Notes: a model not told the origin generated them from the sequence alone. 64,000 nucleotides of DNA from Deltaproteobacteria bacterium SG8_13 (GCA_001303025.1 LJNK01000002.1:1-64000), one strand, 5' to 3'; positions 33,084 through 42,483 are shown, numbered from the stretch's first letter. A program made the numbers and translations.

Positions 33084-33380
33084 TTATTCCGTAAAACCGT
33101 AATGATAAATTTCATAAACGGTTTCACCACCCAGCAGCTCATCGATCTCTTTCTGAATCGCAGCCCTTTCCGGGCTCTGGAGCCATTTTTCCCAGTCCTC
33201 CGACGTTTGCCAGGTGCTGATGACCATGAAGTCATCGGCGGTGTCGAGACGCTTCATGGTCTCACCGGATATGTACCCCGGCTGGTTGGTAGCAAGCGCT
33301 CTCATCTTCCGAAAAAGAGGAATCATGTTTCTGGCCTTGCCTGCCGGCACTTTTCTCTTTATCAGTATTTTTACTGCCAT
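33084..33380 (-). CDS. ABM-domain (antibiotic biosynthesis monooxygenase-like) protein
   Basis: A 98-residue dimeric alpha-beta barrel protein. VKILIKRKVPAGKARNMIPLF, GYISGETMKRLDTADDFMVIS and WEKWLQSPERAAIQKEID are typical. Related proteins oxidise small aromatics or degrade heme without cofactor, but many are of unknown role. The ATG at 33380 has a GGAGGG ribosome site. Stands alone between the DUF4124 and Rap1a-like genes. Confidence 0.82.
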   Translation of the reverse strand: MAVKILIKRKVPAGKARNMIPLFRKMRALATNQPGYISGETMKRLDTADDFMVISTWQTSEDWEKWLQSPERAAIQKEIDELLGGETVYEIYHYGFTE

Positions 33381-33506
33381 GTAGCCCTCCTTGATGTTGT
33401 AGTGATAGATGCGATATCCTGCAGACGGACCGCCGGCAACGAACGCTGCTGACGGACCCGCGCTGCAGGGTTTGCACAACGGCTGCAAATCCCGCAATGC
33501 GTCGTG

Positions 33507-34319
33507 TTACGGCCGCAAACCGCCATTTGTACGAATTTGCTCGACCCGAACTTCAAACCGGCTCTTTTCTTTTTCGATTTGAGCCTGAAGCTGTTCGATC
33601 CTTTTATTCCACCGCTCGGCATCGTAGCCCGAACCCCCGTCCCGAGCGGTCTGTGCTTCTTCCAGCTGGCTGCTGAGCTGCGCCAGTCTAACTTCCAACC
33701 GATCTCTTTCCTGCTCAATGAGATCGTCCGCCCCTGACTGGCCGGTTGTCGGGCTTTCCGGGCTCTGCTCTTCTTCAACGCCGGTATTTTCTTCCGTATC
33801 CTCTACAGTGGTTTCTTCCAGTTCTCCGGCCTCTTCGACCTCATCGGAACCGTCCTCCGTGTCGGTGCTGTCGGATTCAGTTTCGCTTTGTTGCTCGCCT
33901 TCACCGGTCGGTTCGGTATCCGGGGAGAGGGTTTCCTCCGGTTCGCCGGCCCCTTCGGCCTCTTCCGAAACCTCCCCGCTGTCGGCGCCGCCGGATTCAG
34001 TTTCGCCCTGTTCGTCGCCTTCACCGGCCGGTTCGCTCGAAACCGGGCTTTCGGTCGGAGACGTTTCGGGCGTCTCCGCCACGGCCTCCTCACCGGTTTC
34101 GGCCTCCGGACCGCCCTCCGGCTCGCTTTCACCGGATGGTTCAGCGCCTGATTCGCTCTTTACTTCATTGTACGTGCGAATATCGGTGGCACCCTCAGGC
34201 GGTGGCGTATTGCTGAAATGTTTCACCCCATCTTCATCCACCCATTGATATACCTGCGCCTGCAGAGGCGATGTGGCAATGAGGAAAACGGCCATAACCC
34301 CCAACAATTTGCGGATCAT
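33507..34319 (-). CDS. Exported DUF4124 protein with acidic low-complexity and coiled coil
   Basis: A 270-residue protein. After the signal (ending L-Q-A-Q) comes a DUF4124 motif VYQWVDEDGVKHFSNTPPPEG. Residues about 55-200 are Glu/Ser/Gly/Thr-rich, with two copies of a roughly 36-residue block (S-E-P-A-G-E-G-D-E-Q and T-E-P-T-G-E-G-E-Q-Q). The end (about 200-265) is a coiled coil (EVRLAQLSSQLEEAQTAR). DUF4124 is a short cell-envelope domain of unknown role. The acidic part may bind cations. Confidence 0.8.
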   Translation of the reverse strand: MIRKLLGVMAVFLIATSPLQAQVYQWVDEDGVKHFSNTPPPEGATDIRTYNEVKSESGAEPSGESEPEGGPEAETGEEAVAETPETSPTESPVSSEPAGEGDEQGETESGGADSGEVSEEAEGAGEPEETLSPDTEPTGEGEQQSETESDSTDTEDGSDEVEEAGELEETTVEDTEENTGVEEEQSPESPTTGQSGADDLIEQERDRLEVRLAQLSSQLEEAQTARDGGSGYDAERWNKRIEQLQAQIEKEKSRFEVRVEQIRTNGGLRP

Positions 34320-34614
34320 CTCATTTCTCCCGAGCCATTGGAATTGCCGTTGCCTGCAAGGTGAAGCCTTCCATTTTCTCCATACGGCAAACCGTTTTTG
34401 ATTGATGGCGGCACCACCCGCCCGCAGGTGCGATAGAAACCAGCATACAGGATTTTCACCGCTTTTTCAAACCGTTCGGGCCGATTCAACCTCAAGGATC
34501 GTATCAACCCCGATGGCGCCCGATCTAAAATATTCTCTCTGCAGTCAAAAAGCAACCGGGCTGCCGCTGCCCGAGTGCTTCCGGGAGGCCGGGGAGCGGC
34601 AATTCTTCGACAGT

Positions 34615-36957
34615 TTACGCTTCGGTGTTCCAGAAATCGAGCAGATGTTTTCGCAGATGCTTCGCCCCGACTATCGAGATTGGATTCCACTCCCGCGGCA
34701 GCAAGCTGCGGTAACGGTAGGTTCCGAAGCGCTGATCGATCAGCACGACGGCTCCGCGGTCGTCTTCAGAGCGGATCACCCTGCCCGCTGCCTGCAGTAC
34801 CCGATTGATGCCCGGATACAGATATGCAAATTCAAATCCGGCATGGATCTGTTCGGCGTAATATTCTCGTATCACTTCCCGCTCCAAACAGACGGCAGGC
34901 AGCCCGACTCCCACGACAGCAGCTCCACAGAGCCGATCCCCCACCAGATCGATGGCCTCCCCAAATATTCCGCCCATCACCGCGAACCCTGTCAGGGTTT
35001 CAGGTTTTTGTCGCACAAATCGGGCCAGGAATGCACTTCTATCCTCCTCGCTCATATCTGGCTTCTGAACGATGATGTCCATGTTCTCACACCTGCCGCG
35101 GTAAATGTCGTGGACCAGTCGCATGTACCGGTATGAGGGGAAAAACAACAGGTAATTGCCCTTCTTCTGGCCAACCAGGGCGATGAGCATTTCGGCTACC
35201 GCACCGGCTGTTGTTTCCCGTCGGCGGTAAAGCGTGGAAATCCGATCGGCGACAAAAACCTTCAAGTTTTCAGCCGCAAAGGGGGAAGGAAAGTTCAGGG
35301 CAATGGCCGAATCACGGCACCCGAAAACTTTCTTGAAATAATCCGCCGGGGTCATTGTCGCCGAAAAGAAGACCACCGATTCGCAGCGGTTCAGTGCCTC
35401 GGCGATTTGTCCGGCGGGATCGACGCAAAACAGTTTCACCTGTAAATCCTTTGCCACACGATCGTAACAGGTCACATACGCCGCATCGCAGCGCTCCACG
35501 ACCCGAAGAAAATTGTTAATCTCGAAGTACAAGTCCAGCAAGCTGTCCCTGAAGTCGGTCTTGATGTTGCGGATCAACCATTTTTCCATGGCGGATGCAC
35601 TTTGGCGAAGCAACCCGGCAATTCCTTCCGGTGGCTGTCTATCGGCCCAGCTGTGTTGCTGCCCGGGTGAAGCCTTGCGAGCCCGAAGCATCCAGCTGTT
35701 GACTTTACCCAGGTTCTTATAAAGGTCGGGCAGATCGCTCTTGATCTCCCTTCGCAACTGCAGGAAAGATTCCTTGCGAATCTCGGCCGAAAACATATCT
35801 CGAGCACGATCCACCAGGTTGTGGGCTTCGTCCACCAAAAACGTATAGTGGTCCTGAGTTTCCTGAAAAAACCGACGTAGAAATACCCGAGGATCAAAGG
35901 CGTAGTTATAATCACAGATGATGCAGTCGGCATATAGCGCCAGTTCCAGCGACAGCTCAAATGGACACAGCCGGTGACGGGCACATGCGCATTGAAGATA
36001 CTGGCGCGTGATGGCATCCTGGAGTAAAATGTCTTTCAGCGCCTCGTTGCGACGGTCGTAGTATCCCCGGGCAAATTCGCACTCCTCGGCGATACAGGCA
36101 CTGCCAGGGGAAAAGCAGATCTTGTCTTTGGCCGTCAGGGTTAAGGATTTCAACCGGAGTCCCTGTTTTCCGAGCGCGGCAACCGCTTTTTCCGCTGCAG
36201 ATTGCCCCGTGGTTCGGGCCGTCAGATAAAAAACCTTGTCCGTGTGACCATCGGCGATCGCCTTCACCGACGCGAAAACCACCGCCATTGTTTTCCCAAT
36301 GCCGGTAGGGGCCTGCATGAGCAGCTGATCGCGGGCCTGAACGGCCCGATAGGTTTCGACCGCCATACGGCGTTGCCCCGGACGGTAGGAAGGAAACGGA
36401 AATTGAAGGGACCGGATCGATTCGTCCCGCCGCCGACACCAGGAGATCACCGTTTGGGCCCAATCGAGGTATCGACCGATCAGATCTTCAAAAAAAACCT
36501 TCAGGTCTTCGACAACTACCGTTCGGCGGTTCTCGCGGATCTCACCGGAATCGAGGTGACTGTAAGTCAGCTGGATGTCCAGCTCCCGGATCCCGTGCTG
36601 CACGGCATACATGAACCCGTAAACCATCGCCTGTCCCCAATGCATCGGATTCTCCGGCAATTCGTCCGCGTCCGGCCATCGGGAAACCGTTTTGATCTCC
36701 TCGATCACCGTCTCTGCGGTTTTGTCGCGATTGATATATACGCCGTCGATTCGACCGCCGATATGAAGGGTGAAGTCCTCTGCTTCCAACCGATAGGTTA
36801 CCGGAACTTCGGCCTGGTAGTGCGCCGGGCGGGAGCGCTGAATTCTCTGATGGGCCCGAATCGCGTCAACTGCCCGCCGGATTCCGGAAAAGTCATAGTC
36901 CAGATCTCCGGAACGGCAACCGTATTCCACCAGATCGCGCACGCTGATGCGCAACAC
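34615..36957 (-). CDS. PD-(D/E)XK nuclease-like domain fused to XPD/DinG-type helicase
   Basis: A protein of about 780 residues. The N-terminal 180 residues have GGRIDGVYI...ETVIEEIKTVS and a following Q-A-M-V-Y-G, the Cas4-like PD-(D/E)XK pattern (Asp, Glu-x-Lys, Gln). The rest is an SF2 iron-sulfur helicase: APTGIGKTMAVVFA (Walker A), four spaced Cys between CFSPGSACIAEEC and CARHRLCPF (4Fe-4S), VDEAHNLVDRARD, FFSATMTPADYF and LQAAGRVIRSEDDRG. It probably unwinds and cuts damaged or branched DNA. Start codons are all non-ATG: GTG 36957 is taken; TTG 36966 or 37020 are alternatives. Confidence 0.82.
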   Translation of the reverse strand: MLRISVRDLVEYGCRSGDLDYDFSGIRRAVDAIRAHQRIQRSRPAHYQAEVPVTYRLEAEDFTLHIGGRIDGVYINRDKTAETVIEEIKTVSRWPDADELPENPMHWGQAMVYGFMYAVQHGIRELDIQLTYSHLDSGEIRENRRTVVVEDLKVFFEDLIGRYLDWAQTVISWCRRRDESIRSLQFPFPSYRPGQRRMAVETYRAVQARDQLLMQAPTGIGKTMAVVFASVKAIADGHTDKVFYLTARTTGQSAAEKAVAALGKQGLRLKSLTLTAKDKICFSPGSACIAEECEFARGYYDRRNEALKDILLQDAITRQYLQCACARHRLCPFELSLELALYADCIICDYNYAFDPRVFLRRFFQETQDHYTFLVDEAHNLVDRARDMFSAEIRKESFLQLRREIKSDLPDLYKNLGKVNSWMLRARKASPGQQHSWADRQPPEGIAGLLRQSASAMEKWLIRNIKTDFRDSLLDLYFEINNFLRVVERCDAAYVTCYDRVAKDLQVKLFCVDPAGQIAEALNRCESVVFFSATMTPADYFKKVFGCRDSAIALNFPSPFAAENLKVFVADRISTLYRRRETTAGAVAEMLIALVGQKKGNYLLFFPSYRYMRLVHDIYRGRCENMDIIVQKPDMSEEDRSAFLARFVRQKPETLTGFAVMGGIFGEAIDLVGDRLCGAAVVGVGLPAVCLEREVIREYYAEQIHAGFEFAYLYPGINRVLQAAGRVIRSEDDRGAVVLIDQRFGTYRYRSLLPREWNPISIVGAKHLRKHLLDFWNTEA

Positions 36958-37340
36958 GTTTTTCAAAAGAACCTCCGGGGTTCGCAGTTTCGCCGATTTG
37001 CCCCTGAACCAGCGGGACAATCAATGTAAAGAGTTCGCATGCTCCCGTCAAGGCAGCCCTGTTATCGACGAAACGATGCCGCCTGCAGCCTGAAAACCCG
37101 GCAACAGAAGGGGGCATTGCCCGCAGGTGAGCCCCTCGGCAATTCGACAGGCTGTTGACCGATGACAAGTGTAAGGCCGCAAAAATATGACCGACTGAAT
37201 TCACCGAGGTATTCGCATTCGGGTACGGGTTTTTGGTTTGACTCGCCGAATCCTTTGGTTCATACTTTCGGCCATTATCGCACGCTGTTGCCGCTCGACG
37301 GCCGGCAGCACGGCCGGATCTCAGCAACTCGCAGGCTGTT
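36958..37340. other. Divergent intergenic region with one promoter
   Basis: About 383 bases between the leftward helicase and the rightward phosphatase. A promoter for the latter is at 37238-37266. Otherwise I see no gene or repeat; the first bases may belong to the helicase if it starts at 37020. Confidence 0.5.
37238..37266 (+). promoter_or_regulatory. Sigma-70-like promoter for the PP2C phosphatase gene
   Basis: TTGACT at 37238-37243, spacer 17, CATACT at 37261-37266, 75 bases before ATG 37341. Confidence 0.4.
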
Positions 37341-38966
37341 ATGAAAAATCTGTTTCCCCTATCCAAATCGCGTCTTTCGCGAAGAATTGTTTTCTACGTT
37401 TTCATCAGCGTCATTGCCATTGAAACGATCATTCTGATCCCGTCCTATCTGAAGCGAGAGCAGGAGCTGCTGGCTCAACTTCAGATGGTCGTTTCGGCCC
37501 AGGTGGATGTCATCGCCGCCATCAGCAGCCCCGGCGAGCACCAACCCGAATGGCTGCACCATATCCGTAAGCTGCAAGGATGCCCGAACATCGTCGGGGG
37601 AAGCGTTTTTTCTCCTGCCGGTCGACGATTGACCACATTCGGAGAGCAGCCGGAGCTCTCGTTTGCCAAAGCCACCGCCGGGGGGATGGCAAACCTCCGC
37701 AGCCCCGACGGCATGCGGTACGATTCCGCATGGCTGGAAGATGACCTGCAAAGGCCCTTCGTGCTCATCCTGCGACAGGATGCCTCCCCGGTGAAACGGG
37801 AACTTTTGTCATTCATCCTGAGAATAGCGGGTCTGGTGGTGATCATTTCGATATTTGTCACCGCAGGGGCATGGCTGGCCCTGGGGCCGATCGTTGTCAC
37901 CCCGATTCTCCGGTTACGAGGCGACCTGCTGCAAGCCGGAGAAGCGATCAGCAAGGACCAGCCGACGCCCGAATTCCACTCCGCGACAACTCCCCGGCGC
38001 GATGAGCTCGGTGAAGTGATCGGCGCCTTCCATCAGATGTACGGTCAAATTTCGGATGCCGTCAGCAATCGCAAAAAAGCAGAGGCTGCATTGCAAAAAA
38101 GCTTTCGGCAGGTGGCGGCAACCAGCCGGGCACTCGATATGGAGATGGAAAAGGGCCGGGAGATGCAGACCCACTTCCTTCCTCCCGTTCTGCCCCGCAG
38201 ACCGGGATGGGAATTTTCAGCCTTTTTCCGGCCCGCCCGCCAGGTATCAGGCGATTTTTACGACCTCTTCGATCTGCCGGGCGATTCGATTGGGCTGGTC
38301 ATAGCCGATGTGTGCGACAAAGGGGTCGGAGCGGCCCTTTTCATGGCGCTGTTTCGAAGTTTGATCCGTATCTTTTCCGGCCAGACCACCCTGGAGGGGC
38401 TTGCCTGTCCGATTGTCGAACAGAAGCCCTCCAGCCGGTCTTCCATCGACGACCCTGCAGATCGGATTCACCGCCCCAACGATGCAATGAAGGCCATTGA
38501 GCTCACCAACGACTATATCGTCCAAAACCATGAAGACCTGGCAATGTTCGCCACCATTTTCTACGGGGTCCTGTTTCCGAATACCGGTGAACTGATTTAC
38601 ATCAACGGGGGCCACGACCCCCTCTATATCCTGCATCCATCCGGCGGGATTCGGCAGCAGCTGGGGCCCACCGGGCCGGCGATCGGCGTCCTGCCCAACG
38701 CAAAGCACGATATTGGAAAAACCCGACTCGCTCCCGGTGAAATTCTGTTCGGCTACACAGACGGCGTTGTCGAGGCTCGCGATGCCGGCGGTTCCTTTTT
38801 CACCGAAAGACGGTTGATTCACCTGCTCAAGACCGACTTTCAATCTTCCGAGCTGCTGCTGCAACGCATCTCGTCGGAGGTAAGCCGCCATATCGGCGGC
38901 GCCGAGCAATTCGATGACATCACCATGCTGGCGGTCCGGCACCGGACCGATGACCCGAGATCATAA
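37341..38966 (+). CDS. Membrane-bound PP2C (SpoIIE-type) phosphatase
   Basis: A 541-residue regulator. Two membrane segments (about 18-35 and 155-178) flank a periplasmic sensor domain; a HAMP-like linker (about 180-240) and coiled coil follow. The C-terminal PP2C domain (about 285-535) holds QVSGDFYDLFDL, IADVCDKGVGAALFMALF, IYINGGHDPLY, GYTDGVVEARDA and FDDITMLAV. It likely dephosphorylates a STAS-type anti-anti-sigma factor in reply to an outside signal. A block of about 40 residues (VGAALFMALFRSLIRIFSGQ) is nearly identical to that in the GAF-PP2C at 8195-9649, so the two are paralogues. No anti-sigma or STAS gene is in the window. Confidence 0.9.
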   Translation: MKNLFPLSKSRLSRRIVFYVFISVIAIETIILIPSYLKREQELLAQLQMVVSAQVDVIAAISSPGEHQPEWLHHIRKLQGCPNIVGGSVFSPAGRRLTTFGEQPELSFAKATAGGMANLRSPDGMRYDSAWLEDDLQRPFVLILRQDASPVKRELLSFILRIAGLVVIISIFVTAGAWLALGPIVVTPILRLRGDLLQAGEAISKDQPTPEFHSATTPRRDELGEVIGAFHQMYGQISDAVSNRKKAEAALQKSFRQVAATSRALDMEMEKGREMQTHFLPPVLPRRPGWEFSAFFRPARQVSGDFYDLFDLPGDSIGLVIADVCDKGVGAALFMALFRSLIRIFSGQTTLEGLACPIVEQKPSSRSSIDDPADRIHRPNDAMKAIELTNDYIVQNHEDLAMFATIFYGVLFPNTGELIYINGGHDPLYILHPSGGIRQQLGPTGPAIGVLPNAKHDIGKTRLAPGEILFGYTDGVVEARDAGGSFFTERRLIHLLKTDFQSSELLLQRISSEVSRHIGGAEQFDDITMLAVRHRTDDPRS

Positions 38967-38981
38967 ATCGCTGAAAAACCG

Positions 38982-39011
38982 TTGCACAAACCGCCTCAAA
39001 TATCCTATAGT
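38982..39011 (+). promoter_or_regulatory. Sigma-70-like promoter for the SPFH operon
   Basis: TTGCAC at 38982-38987, spacer 18, TATAGT at 39006-39011. It is 129 bases before the first SPFH gene. Confidence 0.45.
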
Positions 39012-39139
39012 TGGTGCCGCATTGCCGGGCCAGTCATTCGCAAACTCTCTGCAGCGGCCTGCTATGAACGCTGAAACGAACTTCGACATGCCCGGTGATA
39101 CGGCGCAACGCCCGCAATCCACACAAGGAGGCCTCAAAG

Positions 39140-40237
39140 ATGACAGAGCAGCCGTCCGAAGATCAGGAAAAGGCCCAGACATCCGCATCTGAAGCCAAAC
39201 CGATCCAGAAGAAGGCATCCGGCAAAAGGCGACTCTTTATCCTGCTGCTTTTGGTTCTTGTTCTGGTGGGCGGATCGCTTTTCTTCCTGCAGTATGTCAG
39301 ACCAGACGAATTCGGCATCAAGGTGGTCCGGATCGGACTCAAACGAGGTGTGCACGAAGAAATATACGCGCCGGGTTTTCATCTCGTCCTGCCCTTCGGC
39401 ATGGAGGAAATGTACCGTATTCCCAAAGACGTGCAGGTCTTGGAGCTTACCAATAACCCGGGAACGGCGGCACAGTTTGCCCAGATCGAAAATGCCGCCC
39501 ACATCCAGACATCCGACGGATTCTACGTCGATGTGGACGTATCGATTCTGTACCGGATCGTCGATCCCTACAAAGTTTTCACCATCATCGGTCCGGGCGA
39601 TCTTTTTATCACCAACGGCATCGTTCCCCAGGCCGAGCCCCGATTGAAAGATGCCATGGGGGAGCTGACCACCGAAGAATTTTACAACAGCCCTTTGCGG
39701 GTCGAAAAAACCGAGCTGGCCAGGCAAATGCTCAACGACAACCTCACTCCAAAGGGAATTCATGTGGATCAGGTCCTGGTCCGATATTTTACCTACAGTG
39801 ACGAAATCCAGCGAAACATTGAAGAAAAGAAACTGAAGGACCAGCTGGTTTTCAAAAACCAGGCAGAAGCACGGGCGGCCATAGAAGAAGCCACGCTGAA
39901 AAAAATCGTTCAGGAAGGAATTGCCGCCGTCGAGGTGGAAATGGAAAAGGGCCGTGCGTACGCCACCGAAAAACGGGCGGGCAAGGACCTGTACGCGCGA
40001 AAACGAAAAGCCGAAGCGGATCTGCTGGTACAGTTGGCCGAGGCCGAAAAGGTGCGATTGAAAAACGAAGCGCTCAGCGGACAGGGGGCTGAAAGAATGA
40101 TCGGGTTGAAAATGGCCGAAATCTACCAGGGCCTGGATGCCATCATCCTTCCCAGCGACGGGCCCCACGGCGTCAATCCATTAGATCTGGGCAGTTCCCT
40201 GAAGCTGTTTGAAGTCCGGAAAGGGGGTGCAAAATGA
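39140..40237 (+). CDS. SPFH (band 7/prohibitin) family membrane protein
   Basis: A 365-residue membrane-anchored protein. After a charged N-terminus there is one membrane segment (about 33-53), then an SPFH domain starting F-G-I-K-V-V-R-I-G-L-K-R-G and including VDVDVSILYRIVDPYKVF. A helical coiled-coil tail (about 215-320, rich in A-E-K) ends at KMAEIYQGLDAIILPSDGP. Proteins of this type form oligomeric rings that scaffold membranes or control FtsH. The ATG at 39140 has GGAGG. The next gene overlaps by four bases, so the two SPFH proteins are made together and may form a hetero-oligomer, as HflK and HflC do. Confidence 0.86.
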   Translation: MTEQPSEDQEKAQTSASEAKPIQKKASGKRRLFILLLLVLVLVGGSLFFLQYVRPDEFGIKVVRIGLKRGVHEEIYAPGFHLVLPFGMEEMYRIPKDVQVLELTNNPGTAAQFAQIENAAHIQTSDGFYVDVDVSILYRIVDPYKVFTIIGPGDLFITNGIVPQAEPRLKDAMGELTTEEFYNSPLRVEKTELARQMLNDNLTPKGIHVDQVLVRYFTYSDEIQRNIEEKKLKDQLVFKNQAEARAAIEEATLKKIVQEGIAAVEVEMEKGRAYATEKRAGKDLYARKRKAEADLLVQLAEAEKVRLKNEALSGQGAERMIGLKMAEIYQGLDAIILPSDGPHGVNPLDLGSSLKLFEVRKGGAK

Positions 40238-41316
40238 GGCGGCGAGTTCCTATCCTGATGCTGGCAAGCGCGATGTTTTTTATGCAGGCTTGCGTATTTT
40301 ACACCACCGGGGACACTGAAGTGGGCGTTCGAACACGCAAATTGGCCCTTTTTGCCCCCAAAGGGGTCGAAGAAAAGGTGTATCCGCCGGGTTCCACTTA
40401 TTTTTTCCTGCCCTATATCAATGACTGGAGCACGTTCGACACCAAGCTGCAAAACCTGGAAATGACATTTCACAAAGACAGGGGGGACCGCAAATCCCGC
40501 GATGACCTGCTTTTCAAAACCATCGACGGCAACGACATCAGCCTCGACGTGATCATCGCGTACCAGATAGACCCCGCCAAAGCACCGTATATATTGCAGT
40601 ATGTGGCACCCGGCAACGAAGAACTCCGCCAGAAGGTGGTGCGCACCGTCGCCCGCAGCAAAACCCGGGATATCTTCGGAGAATTAAAAACGGAAGAGTT
40701 CTATGTCGCAGACCGGCGCGAACTGCAGGCCGAAAGAGCGAAAGAGGCCTTGCAGAAGATCCTCGAGCCGATGGGCATTATCGTGAAAAACGTTTTAACG
40801 AAAGACTACCGGTTCAATGAGGAATATCAGAAAGCCATCGAAGATCGAAAAATTGCCGACCAGCAGGCAGAAAAGAACAAAGCCGGCCAGCGTGCCGCCG
40901 CGGAGGAATATCTGCGCAAACTCGAAGATGCCCGTGGAGAAGTCAATAAAATCGTTGCGACCGTGGACGGTGAATACCTGCAGGCGAAAATCGAAGCCGA
41001 TGCCTATTATGAAAAACAAAAACTGCTGGCTCAGGCGATCGAAGCCGAAGGAATTGCGGAGGCCAGGGGAATTGAAGAAATGAACAAAGCGATGGCACTT
41101 ACCGGAGGTGAAGCCCTGGTGAAACTGAAAATCGCCGAAGCCCTCCAGGGGAAGAGAATCCTGCTGCTGCCGGTGGCAGAAGGGGGAATGAATCTGAAAA
41201 CAACCGACATCAATCAGCTGATCAACACCTTCGGAATCCGTGCGCTGTCTACATCTCAGCCGGAAGGTGGATCATCCCAAACGGAAGCCGGCCGGGAAAC
41301 TCCGACCAAAAAATAA
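40234..41316 (+). CDS. SPFH-family lipoprotein
   Basis: A 360-residue lipoprotein (lipobox M-Q-A-C-V-F) with an SPFH domain (FTTGDTEVGVRTRKLALFA-like start, then V-I-I-A-Y-Q-I-D-P-A-K-A-P-Y) and a charged helical tail (QQAEKNKAGQRAAAEEYLRK), ending E-A-G-R-E-T-P. It is coupled to the first SPFH gene by an ATGA overlap. Having one partner anchored by a membrane helix and the other by lipid is unusual for an SPFH pair; the lipid anchor may point it to the other leaflet. Function in this organism unknown. Confidence 0.84.
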   Translation: MRRRVPILMLASAMFFMQACVFYTTGDTEVGVRTRKLALFAPKGVEEKVYPPGSTYFFLPYINDWSTFDTKLQNLEMTFHKDRGDRKSRDDLLFKTIDGNDISLDVIIAYQIDPAKAPYILQYVAPGNEELRQKVVRTVARSKTRDIFGELKTEEFYVADRRELQAERAKEALQKILEPMGIIVKNVLTKDYRFNEEYQKAIEDRKIADQQAEKNKAGQRAAAEEYLRKLEDARGEVNKIVATVDGEYLQAKIEADAYYEKQKLLAQAIEAEGIAEARGIEEMNKAMALTGGEALVKLKIAEALQGKRILLLPVAEGGMNLKTTDINQLINTFGIRALSTSQPEGGSSQTEAGRETPTKK

Positions 41317-41380
41317 AAGGCCCAAAAAGTGATACGCACTATAGCGCGAACCGCAGCCTTCAGAGTTGAACATTCCCATG

Positions 41381-41764
41381 TTACCGAATGATGCGGGCCT
41401 CGCCGTCGAAGAAACAGCCCTGATCGACGGTGATGTTGGCTGCGTAAATGTTACCGGTCATCCTTCCGTTGGATCGAATTTCCACCCGTTCAGCGTCGTG
41501 AATGTCACCGTTGACCTCCCCCTCGATGATCACCCTGCGGGCGGTTATATGCCCGCTGACGCAGCCGCCCCGATCCACCCACACCATTCGCCGGCAGTCG
41601 ATGTCGCCCTGCACGCTGCCGCAAATTCGAAGGGTATCTTCACCCGTCACCTCTCCCTTGAAAAGCGTGCCCGGTGCGATTACGGTCACCGCCGGCCCGA
41701 CTTCCTGCGCCAGCTCGATGTCTTTCTTCTGGGAGACGGAATTTTTATTTTTTCGAAACAACAT
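41381..41764 (-). CDS. Bactofilin (polymer-forming cytoskeletal protein)
   Basis: A 127-residue bactofilin. VIAPGTLFKGEVTGEDTLRI, then repeats with G-x-V-x-G-D-I near 10-residue spacing (GSVQGDIDCRRMV, GCVSGHITARRVI, GEVNGDIHDAERVE, GRMTGNIYAANI), and a short basic N-terminus for membrane binding. Such right-handed beta helices polymerise and place cell-wall or motility machinery. It is read opposite to the neighbouring SPFH and ATR genes. Confidence 0.88.
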   Translation of the reverse strand: MLFRKNKNSVSQKKDIELAQEVGPAVTVIAPGTLFKGEVTGEDTLRICGSVQGDIDCRRMVWVDRGGCVSGHITARRVIIEGEVNGDIHDAERVEIRSNGRMTGNIYAANITVDQGCFFDGEARIIR

Positions 41765-41893
41765 CGTGGTCTATTGTCTCAATCCTGGGCCCGTATGTCA
41801 AGAAAATCTGCTGCATAGCACTGAAATCGTTACATATATCATAATAACCCATTTAGCCGGAAACCGCCACCGGAAAAACCGGAGAACGAGGCG

Positions 41894-42463
41894 ATGAAAA
41901 TTTACACGGGAGGGGGAGACCGGGGGAAAACCGGCCTCTTCAGCGGTGAACGGGTAGCCAAATGTAACCTTCAGGTGGAAACCTACGGGGACGTGGATGA
42001 GCTCAACAGCACCCTGGGGAGCCTGTCCGCAGCGCTGCCGGAGGGGTGGACGGACATCGACGGGCAGCTCCGCCTGGTTCAGGCCGATCTTTTTCACATC
42101 GGTGCCTGGCTGGCAATCACACCGGCAGCCCGGACCAATGCAACCCTGGAGGAATTTACCGCAGAGCGGGTCCTCTTTCTGGAGAAAACAATCGATGCAA
42201 TGGAAGAGCAATTGCCTGCGCTGAGCGCGTTCATCCTTCCCGGAGGGCATGCGTCTGCAGCTGCCGCTCATGTGTCCAGAGCCGTTTGCCGCAGAGCGGA
42301 ACGGCGGGTGGTTGCTTTGATGGAACAGTCCGACGCAAAGAAACTGCCGGCGTCCTGGCAGCAATTGCTTCGATACCTGAACCGGTTGTCCGACTATCTG
42401 TTCGTCCTGGCCCGATTCTGCAATCACCGGACGGGCGTCGAGGAACCGTTATGGAAGCCCTGA
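41894..42463 (+). CDS. Cob(I)alamin adenosyltransferase, PduO type
   Basis: A 189-residue ATR of the PduO family: N-terminal M-K-I-Y-T-G-G-G-D-R-G-K-T-G-L binds ATP, GDVDELNSTLGSL, then FILPGGHASAAAAHVSRAVCRRAER and NRLSDYLFVLAR. It adds the adenosyl group of ATP to cob(I)alamin, to make coenzyme B12 for mutases or other enzymes. Fits an organism with corrinoid use. A flavin reductase gene follows after 20 bases and could reduce the cobalamin for it, which is inference from position. Confidence 0.92.
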   Translation: MKIYTGGGDRGKTGLFSGERVAKCNLQVETYGDVDELNSTLGSLSAALPEGWTDIDGQLRLVQADLFHIGAWLAITPAARTNATLEEFTAERVLFLEKTIDAMEEQLPALSAFILPGGHASAAAAHVSRAVCRRAERRVVALMEQSDAKKLPASWQQLLRYLNRLSDYLFVLARFCNHRTGVEEPLWKP

Positions 42464-42483
42464 ATTAAAACATACGGTTTCCC

